Below are positions 57,144-64,000 of a stretch of DNA of 64,000 nt, one piece after another. The translations under genes and the position numbers were made by a program. The number at the start of each line of letters is the position of its first letter. The stretch's first letter is position 1. A model generated the notes under the pieces. That model had not been told where the DNA came from. It ran no database searches and was given only the letters and a program-made list of their open reading frames with translations. The DNA is from an uncultured Granulosicoccaceae bacterium (GTDB taxonomy: Bacteria; Pseudomonadota; Gammaproteobacteria; Granulosicoccales; Granulosicoccaceae): positions 1 to 64,000 of the forward strand of contig CALHOU010000029.1 in assembly GCA_938035945.1 (NCBI GenBank). The letters run 5' to 3'.

Positions 57144-57216
57144 CGAACCCTCGATACGCTTTAAAACGTATACTCCCTTAGCAGGGGAGCGCCTTCAGCC
57201 ACTCGGCCACCTCTCC
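57125..57216 (-). tRNA. tRNA-Ser (GCU)
   Basis: Reverse strand reads from GGAGAGGTGGCCGAGTGGC (57216) to CTCTCTCCGCCA (57125), with encoded CCA, 92 bases. The anticodon loop is CTGCTAA, giving anticodon GCU. A long variable arm, as in serine tRNAs, is formed by TATACG-TTTTAAA-CGTAT, and the T-arm is GAGGGTTCGAATCCCTC. The acceptor stem GGAGAG pairs with CTCTCC. Confidence 0.95.
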
Positions 57217-57264
57217 GTAAGGCGTTACTGATTGCTACTTGAATTACAACTTCTTGGAGCGGAT

Positions 57265-57341
57265 TGGCGCGCCCGGAAGGATTCGAACCTCCGACCGCCT
57301 GGTTCGTAGCCAGGTACTCTATCCAACTGAGCTACGGGCGC
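57265..57341 (-). tRNA. tRNA-Arg (ACG)
   Basis: Reverse strand reads GCGCCCGTAGCTCAGTTGG from 57341 to CGGGCGCGCCA at 57265, 77 bases with encoded CCA. The anticodon loop is CTACGAA, giving ACG (read as ICG). Acceptor GCGCCCG pairs with CGGGCGC. It lies 48 bases upstream of tRNA-Ser on the same strand, so they are probably co-transcribed. Confidence 0.95.
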
Positions 57342-57563
57342 GTAACTCCAAGCCCTGAAGTATGGCCTGTGCATCCCATATCGTCAACAATCAGTGACGA
57401 TTATTTGTGTTTAAAATCGATTAAATTTTGGCCAACGCTACGACCGCATGAAACTGGTGGGTTTTAAGCCGTGAGGGGTAGTACGTAAACCCGCCGTCCA
57501 AAGTCGATTCGAAAGGGGGGGTTAATTAAAAAAGCTATTGTTCTGCATGTTCACAAAACAAGT

Positions 57564-57770
57564 TTAATCGTCGACAACAGCATCAAGGACCGCTTCACCA
57601 GCCGCTTCTTCCTTTTTAATTCTTTCGTAAATCTCTTCACGATGTACAGCCACTTCCTTTGGAGCATTAACACCGATACGAACTTGATTACCTTTTACGC
57701 CGAGAACGGTGACAGTGACTTCGTCACCAATCATTAAAGTTTCACCAACTCTGCGAGTAAGTATCAACAT
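57564..57770 (-). CDS. csrA: Carbon storage regulator CsrA
   Basis: RNA-binding dimer that represses or activates translation at GGA motifs, controlling biofilm, motility and central metabolism. 68 residues. [24 protein letters not shown] and [28 protein letters not shown] are near-universal; Leu4 and Arg44 are the RNA-contacting residues. AAGGAG nine bases before the ATG is a strong ribosome site. The gene follows lysC and precedes the two tRNAs, as in many gammaproteobacteria. CsrA could also control the nearby polysaccharide genes. Confidence 0.97.
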   Translation of the reverse strand: MLILTRRVGETLMIGDEVTVTVLGVKGNQVRIGVNAPKEVAVHREEIYERIKKEEAAGEAVLDAVVDD

Positions 57771-58342
57771 ACTGAATTCTCCTTGCTACGTTCACTCAGA
57801 CCACACGTGTGACCAGTCTGAGAATTATCGCAGTTTAATTGCCAACTTATCGTGAACACATTGTTTCATTCGCGCGAATTCACACTCATGACACGTTCCG
57901 TCATTACAACGTCGTACTGACACACACTCGTTTAGGTGCTGACGCATTACATTGTGAACTACAGTATCTCAATACTTTGGTTTATTACAGATTCGAAGAA
58001 GGTAAAACTACGTATTAACTTGCTTTAGTTAACGCTAAATTTTATGCATGCAGCAAATCAATCACCTTGCATACTGTTATTCTAATGTTTATCCATTTTT
58101 TTAACAGCATGCGGTAACAACAACGAGACAAGTCGGCGCCAAACACGAATGTACTAAACACAACATCAGTAAACGGCAGAACTGATACTGAAATTCAATT
58201 ACTGAGCACTAATGTAGAATCAATTCCTGAATTTATACTTAACCAGGAAAACCATTTAGCTATATGCCTGAGTTGGCGTAGTCAGAGATTAAATTGTTGA
58301 TATGACCACATCAGCTATGCCCTTACTGATATGGCCGTGAAG
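57771..58342. other. csrA upstream region
   Basis: 572 bases without a gene. Near csrA, CTCAGAC and GTCTGAG (57795-57801 and 57816-57822) enclose the palindrome CACACGTGTG (57802-57811), forming a leader hairpin 25 bases upstream of the csrA start. Near lysC, CCACATCAG/CTGATATGG (58306-58314 and 58326-58334, eight of nine pairs) may be the lysC terminator. The rest is AT-rich and probably holds the csrA promoter. Confidence 0.55.
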
Positions 58343-59581
58343 TTAGCTTTCTTCACTCGCTTCTGCAAGTTCGAACTCTTCGTGTAAGGCACGAACACCA
58401 AGCTCAAGAAAGTTCTCATCGATAACAACCGAGATCTTTATCTCAGACGTAGTTATCATTCGCAAGTTGATACCATTTTCTGACAGCGCCTTAAACATGC
58501 GGCTGGCTATACCGGCATGAGACCGCATGCCCACACCAACAATGGATAGTTTAACGATGCGATCGTTACCGTGAATCGCCTCAGCCCCAAGTTCAGATTG
58601 TCGTTCGTTTAGAAACTCAATCACGCGCTTGTATTCATCACGATGCACAGTAAAAGTGAAATCGGTGAGACCATTTTCGCCAATGTTTTGCAATATCACA
58701 TCGACTTCAATGTTCAGGTCAGCTATCGGACCCAATATGGAATAAGCAATACCCGGTTGATCAGCAACGCCTGCAACCGTGATTTGCGCTTCATCCCGAT
58801 TAAACGCTATTCCCGAAACGAGCGCCTGTTCCATTTGATTTTCCTCATCATCTAAAGTTATTAAAGTACCCTCGCCCGGCTCAAAGCTTGAGAGCACACG
58901 GACCGGCACATTGTATTTTCCAGCAAATTCAACCGCTCGAATTTGCAGAACTTTTGAACCCAAGCTGGCCATTTCCAGCATCTCTTCAAAGGTTATTCGA
59001 TCAAGCCGACGTGCACGACTCTCAACCCGTGGGTCGGTTGTGTAAACACCATCAACATCGGTGTAGATTTGGCATTCGTCACAGCCTAAAGCTGCGGCCA
59101 AGGCCACAGCCGAGGTATCTGAACCACCACGACCCAGGGTTGTTATATCGCCCTGCTCATCTACACCCTGGAAGCCTGCAACAACCACAATACGGCCTTG
59201 CTTGATATCTTCGAGGATGGGTGCTTTGTCTATTTCGAGTATGCGCGCTTTACTGTGCGCGCTATCGGTCAGAATACGAACTTGCGACCCGGTGTAGGAA
59301 CGCGCGTCAACACCGAGCTCCTTTAAGGCCATCGCCAATAGTGCAATCGTGACTTGCTCACCGGTGGACAACAGCACGTCTAACTCACGCACATCAACCA
59401 CAGCAGGCATCATCTCGCGTGCAAGTGCAACCAATCGATTGGTTTCACCAGACATGGCCGACACCACAACAACGATATCATCGCCTGCCTGTTTTGCTGT
59501 ATGCAGCTGCTTTGCTACGTTTTTGATGCGCTCAGCCGTACCGACTGACGTACCACCAAATTTTTTAACCAGAAACGCCAT
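58343..59581 (-). CDS. lysC: Aspartate kinase
   Basis: First enzyme of the aspartate pathway (lysine, threonine, methionine), phosphorylating aspartate. 412 residues. The kinase domain opens with FLVKKFGGTSVGTAERI and contains LLSTGEQVTIALLAMAL, GFQGVDEQGDITTLGRGGSDTSAVALAAALG and YTDVDGVYTTDPR. Two C-terminal ACT domains (QITVAGVADQPGIAYSIL and KLSIVGVGMRSHAGIASRMF) are the allosteric sites for lysine/threonine feedback. It is encoded between alaS and csrA, as in Pseudomonas. Monofunctional, not fused to homoserine dehydrogenase. Confidence 0.96.
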   Translation of the reverse strand: MAFLVKKFGGTSVGTAERIKNVAKQLHTAKQAGDDIVVVVSAMSGETNRLVALAREMMPAVVDVRELDVLLSTGEQVTIALLAMALKELGVDARSYTGSQVRILTDSAHSKARILEIDKAPILEDIKQGRIVVVAGFQGVDEQGDITTLGRGGSDTSAVALAAALGCDECQIYTDVDGVYTTDPRVESRARRLDRITFEEMLEMASLGSKVLQIRAVEFAGKYNVPVRVLSSFEPGEGTLITLDDEENQMEQALVSGIAFNRDEAQITVAGVADQPGIAYSILGPIADLNIEVDVILQNIGENGLTDFTFTVHRDEYKRVIEFLNERQSELGAEAIHGNDRIVKLSIVGVGMRSHAGIASRMFKALSENGINLRMITTSEIKISVVIDENFLELGVRALHEEFELAEASEES

Positions 59582-59616
59582 TAGATTTTATTCACACAAT
59601 ACAAAAAAGCACGCCA

Positions 59617-62217
59617 CTAGGCTGTGGCTTTCGCTACCCAATCTCTTGCGGCACTAAACGCCGCTTCGATATCTTTCAGTGAGTCAGCACCTCCTTGCGC
59701 CATGTCGGGGCGACCACCGCCTCGTCCACCAAGTGCTTCGGCAACCACTTTCATTAAGTCACCAGCCGTTAACTGGCCATGCAAAGGCTTACTAACCGAA
59801 GACACTAAAACTGCTTTACCACCGCTTTCACTGGCCAACACGATAGCGCTATCGCCAAGCTTCTGTCGAAGCTCATCCATCACCGATCGCAAAGCTTTAG
59901 CATCAGCACCATCAACCACCTGGAATAAAGCCTTGACGTTGTTAATTGTCTCGGCACTGTCTGACATGCTCGAACCTGCTTGCGCTGACAATTTGCTTTG
60001 CAGTTGTTCGACCTGTCGACTTAATTCTTTTTGTCGGTCTTGAAGCTGTTGCAGCTTGGGGACTACATCTGCAGGAGACGTTTTCAACATGGACGCAACC
60101 GATGAGAGTTGCTGCTCTAGCTTTTGTGTATGTTGCAGGGCAACATCACCACTGAGCGCTTCAATTCTTCGCACACCAGCAGCGACGCCAGTCTCTGCGG
60201 TGACTTTGACCGCGCCTAAGTCTCCAGTTGCGCTCACATGTGTACCGCCACACAACTCAACGGATTGGTCACCCAGGGTAACCACGCGAACAACTGAACC
60301 GTACTTTTCACCAAACAGGGCGATTGCACCGGCAGCTACCGCTTCATCCATACTCATCTCTTTGGTTACACAGGGACTGTTGCGTCGAACTTCTTGGTCA
60401 ATCCATTGTTCAACTTGCACCATTTGTTCAGCCGTTACCGGGCCTGTGTGCGAGAAGTCGAAGCGCAACTGTTGCTCATTCACCAACGAGCCTTTCTGTT
60501 CGACGTGTGCACCCAACACATGACGCAAGGCACCATGTAATAAATGTGTGGCTGAATGGTGTCGTTTTATATGTGATCGTCGATCATCGTCAATGACAGC
60601 ATCCACCTGTTCACCCACCGACAAACTACCCGATTCAAGTACACCTGCGTGCATAAATGCGGCACGAGACTTTTGTGTATCCACAACGGCAAAGCGCGCA
60701 TTGCCGCAAGCCAATACACCGGTATCACCCACTTGACCACCCGACTCTCCATAGAACGGTGTTTGGTCTAACACAACCCAAGCATTCTGACCTTGTTCGA
60801 TTTTGTCGACCGACGTGCCGTCCACATACAACTCAACCACTTTTGCGTCTGCTTGCACGTCCTCATAACCAAGAAACTGCGTTTGCACATCAGACTTTGG
60901 TAATTCCCCTCCGTTAGTACCAAAATTACTTGCCGCTTGAGCAAGCTTACGCTGCGCTTCCATGTGTTCATCAAAGCCAGCTTGATCAACAGTCAGTTCT
61001 CGTTCACGCGCAATATCAGCGGTTAAGTCAACCGGAAAACCGTAGGTATCATAGAGTTTAAAAACCACTTCACCAGGAATAACGGTGCCCGAAAGAGCTG
61101 CCACTTCCTGATCTAAAATTTTCATACCAGAGGAAAGTGTCGCAGCAAAGCGTTCCTCTTCTTTTAATAGCTGCTGCTCGACATTGTCCTTTGCCGCAAC
61201 TAACTCTGGATACGCTTTACCCATCTCACTAACCAAAGCTTTGGTTAGCTTGTGAAAGAAGAGTTTTTCAGCACCAAGTTTATGTCCATGACGCACCGCG
61301 CGACGAATAATGCGACGCAGTACATAACCACGACCTTCGTTACTGGGTAGAACACCATCTGTTATTAAAAACGCACACGAACGAATGTGATCGGCGATAA
61401 CGTTTAAAGACGGGTTTTCAAAGTCTTCGGTGCCAGTGAGTTTTGCAACCGCTTGAATGAGGTTTTTAAATAAATCAATTTCATAGTTACTATGCACATG
61501 CTGCAATACAGCGGCTGTACGCTCTAAGCCCATACCGGTATCAACACAAGGTTTCGGCAATGGCGTCATCGTGCCGTCGGCAGCACGGTCGAACTGCATA
61601 AAAACCAAATTCCAGATTTCAATAAAACGATCACCGTCTTCTTCAGCCGAGCCTGGTGGGCCACCCCAAACGTCTTCACCGTGATCGTAAAAAATCTCTG
61701 AACAGGGGCCACAAGGACCGGTGTCGCCCATCATCCAAAAGTTATCTTTAGCGCCAATGCGAATAACCCGTTCTTTTGGCACACCGATTTTGTTTACCCA
61801 AATGGCTTCAGCTTCATCATCTTCTTCAAAAACCGTAATCCAAAGCTTCTCTGCCGGCAAGCCAAGCTCGTCAGTTAAAAATTGCCAAGCGTAGGCAATC
61901 GCATCCTCTTTGAAGTAATCGCCGAAACTAAAGTTGCCAAGCATTTCAAAGAAAGTGTGATGGCGTGCGGTGTAACCAACGTTATCTAAATCGTTGTGTT
62001 TACCACCGGCACGCACGCAGCGCTGAGAGGTAGTTGCTCGCTTGTAGTCGCGCACTTCATCACCGGTAAACAAGTCTTTAAACTGAACCATACCGGCATT
62101 CGTGAACAACAGAGTTTTGTCGTTTCCGGGGACCAACGAACTTGACGCCACAATTTCATGCCCTTTGGAGGCAAAGAACGACAAGAATTTTTCGCGAATA
62201 TCTGAAGTTGAGACCAT
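59617..62217 (-). CDS. alaS: Alanyl-tRNA synthetase
   Basis: Charges tRNA-Ala. From ATG 62217 ([23 protein letters not shown]) it is 866 residues, the usual size; the frame reaches back to 62316 but the added part is not homologous. The catalytic domain has [39 protein letters not shown] and [17 protein letters not shown]. The editing domain has the zinc ligands HHSATHLLH and CGGTHV. A C-terminal oligomerisation/C-Ala domain follows with [14 protein letters not shown]. The gene lies 52 bases after recX. Confidence 0.97.
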   Translation of the reverse strand: MVSTSDIREKFLSFFASKGHEIVASSSLVPGNDKTLLFTNAGMVQFKDLFTGDEVRDYKRATTSQRCVRAGGKHNDLDNVGYTARHHTFFEMLGNFSFGDYFKEDAIAYAWQFLTDELGLPAEKLWITVFEEDDEAEAIWVNKIGVPKERVIRIGAKDNFWMMGDTGPCGPCSEIFYDHGEDVWGGPPGSAEEDGDRFIEIWNLVFMQFDRAADGTMTPLPKPCVDTGMGLERTAAVLQHVHSNYEIDLFKNLIQAVAKLTGTEDFENPSLNVIADHIRSCAFLITDGVLPSNEGRGYVLRRIIRRAVRHGHKLGAEKLFFHKLTKALVSEMGKAYPELVAAKDNVEQQLLKEEERFAATLSSGMKILDQEVAALSGTVIPGEVVFKLYDTYGFPVDLTADIARERELTVDQAGFDEHMEAQRKLAQAASNFGTNGGELPKSDVQTQFLGYEDVQADAKVVELYVDGTSVDKIEQGQNAWVVLDQTPFYGESGGQVGDTGVLACGNARFAVVDTQKSRAAFMHAGVLESGSLSVGEQVDAVIDDDRRSHIKRHHSATHLLHGALRHVLGAHVEQKGSLVNEQQLRFDFSHTGPVTAEQMVQVEQWIDQEVRRNSPCVTKEMSMDEAVAAGAIALFGEKYGSVVRVVTLGDQSVELCGGTHVSATGDLGAVKVTAETGVAAGVRRIEALSGDVALQHTQKLEQQLSSVASMLKTSPADVVPKLQQLQDRQKELSRQVEQLQSKLSAQAGSSMSDSAETINNVKALFQVVDGADAKALRSVMDELRQKLGDSAIVLASESGGKAVLVSSVSKPLHGQLTAGDLMKVVAEALGGRGGGRPDMAQGGADSLKDIEAAFSAARDWVAKATA

Positions 62218-62269
62218 GCTACGGCGCCAGAGCATTGATAGATACTCTGAATTGTAGCCCAGTGAGTGG

Positions 62270-62797
62270 CTATTCTGACACCGTTTCTGCCGCCAATCGT
62301 ATTGCCTTGATGGCATCAGTCGACGAAAAGCCGCGCCGGTTCAAAAACCGGGCGCACTTGCCCATGAAAACCTGATCTGAATCTGACAACTGTGTCGAGG
62401 AAAATTTAGACAACAATGCATCGGCTGCAACCATCGACCAGTCGACACCACGCTCCTTGATAGCCGCTGCAATGGCGTCTTTGGCTAAACTTGATGAGAT
62501 GCCACGGCTGGTGATTTTGGCATTTATAACCATGGAGCCGTAGTTTTTGCGCAGCAAAGATTCTGCATAACCATTCGCGAATCGCTCATCGCTCTGGTAA
62601 CCAGCAGCCACTAGCTGTTCGAGCGTGGCATCGATGATGTCAGAATCGAACCCCGCCTCACCGAGCTTTTTGCGAATTTCTACGCTGGAATGTTCTCGGG
62701 AACCGAGAAGACGAATCGCTCGCGCGTACGCTTGCCGCGCGAGCTCTTCGGGTTTGAGGTTGGGGTCAATCTGTTTTCTGTCGCGACCGAAGCCCAT
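62270..62797 (-). CDS. recX: RecX regulatory protein
   Basis: Binds RecA filaments and inhibits recombinase activity. 175 residues, with the three-helix repeats of the family: [92 protein letters not shown]. It starts 14 bases after the recA stop and is probably made from recA read-through, as in E. coli. Confidence 0.94.
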   Translation of the reverse strand: MGFGRDRKQIDPNLKPEELARQAYARAIRLLGSREHSSVEIRKKLGEAGFDSDIIDATLEQLVAAGYQSDERFANGYAESLLRKNYGSMVINAKITSRGISSSLAKDAIAAAIKERGVDWSMVAADALLSKFSSTQLSDSDQVFMGKCARFLNRRGFSSTDAIKAIRLAAETVSE

Positions 62798-62811
62798 AAC
62801 CGTGAGTCAGC

Positions 62812-63855
62812 TTATGCTTCGACTTCCAACTCCGGCTCTTCCTCTTCTTTTTTGCTCTCAACCGGTGCAGATAGAAGCAGTTCACGAACCTTGCGATCGA
62901 TGTCGTCTGCAATGTCAGGATTCTCTTTCAAGAACTGGCGTACATTCTCTTTACCCTGACCGATGCGATCACCGTTATAGCTATACCAAGCACCGGCTTT
63001 ATCCACGATACCGTTTTTGGAACCAAGGTCGATAAGCTCACCTTCTCTTGATGTGCCCTCGCCGTACAGAATTTCAAACTCTGTTTGACGGAACGGTGGT
63101 GCCATCTTGTTCTTAACCACTTTAACGCGGGTTTCATTACCAACAATTTCGTCGCCCCGCTTGACCGCGCCAATGCGACGGATGTCTAGTCGAACTGATG
63201 AATAGAACTTAAGTGCGTTACCACCAGTGGTGGTTTCAGGGCTGCCGAACATCACACCAATTTTCATGCGAATTTGGTTGATGAAGATGACTGAAGTGTT
63301 GGTGCGTTTGATGTTACCGGTGAGTTTGCGCAATGCTTGCGACATTAATCGTGCATGCAAACCAACATGTGAATCACCCATGTCGCCTTCGATTTCAGCT
63401 TTAGGTGTTAAGGCTGCTACCGAATCGACAACGATGATATCAATACCACCAGAACGAACAAGCATGTCGACAATTTCGAGTGCTTGGTCACCAGTATCAG
63501 GTTGTGAAATAAGCAGATCGTCTACGTTTACACCGAGCTTGGCTGCGTAGACAGGGTCGAGTGCGTGCTCTGCATCGATGAAGGCTGCAGTGCCGCCCGC
63601 TTTTTGACACTCTGCAATGACTTGCAGTGTCATGGTTGTTTTACCTGATGACTCAGGTCCGTAGATTTCGCATACGCGACCTCGCGGCAATCCACCAATG
63701 CCGAGAGCCACATCCAGACCTAAACAGCCTGTTGAAATGACTTCAATATCACGCGTATCCGTCGCGTCTCCCATGCGCATAATTGCGCCTTTACCAAACT
63801 GCTTTTCGATTTGGCCTAAGGCCGCTGTTAGCGCTTTCTTTCGATTGTCGTCCAC
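62812..63855 (-). CDS. recA: RecA recombinase
   Basis: Homologous recombination and SOS co-protease, 347 residues. GTG start at 63855 with AAAGGAG seven bases upstream. Motifs: [14 protein letters not shown], Walker [10 protein letters not shown], Walker B with [14 protein letters not shown]1 [19 protein letters not shown]2 [29 protein letters not shown]. The C-terminus is acidic ([13 protein letters not shown]), as usual. No CTGT-N8-ACAG site lies in the 145 bases available upstream. Confidence 0.98.
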   Translation of the reverse strand: MDDNRKKALTAALGQIEKQFGKGAIMRMGDATDTRDIEVISTGCLGLDVALGIGGLPRGRVCEIYGPESSGKTTMTLQVIAECQKAGGTAAFIDAEHALDPVYAAKLGVNVDDLLISQPDTGDQALEIVDMLVRSGGIDIIVVDSVAALTPKAEIEGDMGDSHVGLHARLMSQALRKLTGNIKRTNTSVIFINQIRMKIGVMFGSPETTTGGNALKFYSSVRLDIRRIGAVKRGDEIVGNETRVKVVKNKMAPPFRQTEFEILYGEGTSREGELIDLGSKNGIVDKAGAWYSYNGDRIGQGKENVRQFLKENPDIADDIDRKVRELLLSAPVESKKEEEEPELEVEA

Positions 63856-64000
63856 GTTCGTCTCCTTTGTGAAGGTGCTACTTTGTTAAATGCTACTTTT
63901 TCAAGTTCTGCTAAAACGTAGCTACGGAAATACCACTCCCTGGGCGTTTAACCGTGACAGCGATTATTTCACAAAATGGGGACTTCGTGTGCTAATTGGC
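63856..64000. promoter_or_regulatory. recA upstream region (incomplete)
   Basis: The 145 bases up to the window end hold the promoter region of recA on the minus strand. Visible elements are the palindrome CGTAGCTACG (63917-63926) and two direct AAGTAGC repeats just before the ribosome site. A canonical LexA box was not found. Confidence 0.4.

Noticed and set aside
57264-57467. Open frame reading MARPEGFEPPTAWF... over tRNA-Arg
   Set aside because: It is the antisense translation of tRNA-Arg and its flank, a well-known false protein prediction.

Overview
The window looks like a chromosome segment of a marine-type gammaproteobacterium. The best marker is the block at the right end, recA-recX-alaS-lysC-csrA followed by tRNA-Arg(ACG) and tRNA-Ser(GCU), a classic gammaproteobacterial order. 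A PdsS/PdsR-type two-component pair (the regulators of the 'proteobacterial dedicated sortase' system, mostly known from marine species) fits as well. No phage, integrase, transposase or CRISPR array was seen. Genus is not assigned.

Layout. 1-9.6 kb: pyrC (cut by the window edge), mntR, a divergent four-gene manganese/metal ABC importer, an iron(III) importer (binding protein plus fused permease, no ATPase, with a Fur box in front), and an ABC-2 exporter pair. 9.6-13.3 kb: histidine kinase and response regulator of the dedicated-sortase type, next to a short VIT-domain protein that looks like the stump of the usual sortase substrate; no sortase is present. 13.3-22.4 kb: AruH-like aminotransferase, a DUF1501/DUF1800 pair, a DUF4864 protein, folD, a lipoprotein, a small heat shock protein and glucokinase.

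22.6-40.8 kb is the most notable region: twelve genes on the minus strand that together form an oxalate/formate (C1) catabolic block. In transcription order: PanE-like reductase, SucC-like and SucD-like CoA ligase, tripartite tricarboxylate-type transporter (tctC, tctB, tctA), GntR regulator, oxalyl-CoA decarboxylase (oxc), formyl-CoA transferase (frc), a 10-formyl-THF hydrolase/formyltransferase-like protein, formate-THF ligase (fhs), and a two-gene NAD-dependent molybdenum/tungsten formate dehydrogenase. The logic would be import of oxalate, activation, decarboxylation to formyl-CoA, then either oxidation of formate to CO2 with NADH or entry into the folate C1 pool (folD lies 3 kb further on). 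Two promoters in the block share the same inverted repeat TGGTAT-N5-ATACCA, a good candidate operator for the GntR protein.

41.2-44.0 kb: YtoQ-like protein, tandem universal stress protein and a SulP anion transporter. 44.1-56.3 kb: a probable exopolysaccharide locus: a membrane glycosyltransferase of the BcsA type, two paralogous DUF3131 proteins, a large periplasmic/outer-membrane beta-barrel protein, an acyltransferase-3 protein and two small membrane-anchored proteins. In the middle sits a complete partner-switching module (receiver-PP2C phosphatase, STAS protein, HATPase anti-sigma kinase) that probably controls it. 56.3-57.1 kb is non-coding and carries a 178-bp-period tandem repeat with multiple small palindromes and pieces resembling the tRNA-Ser 3' end. 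57.1-64 kb is the conserved tRNA/csrA/lysC/alaS/recX/recA block.
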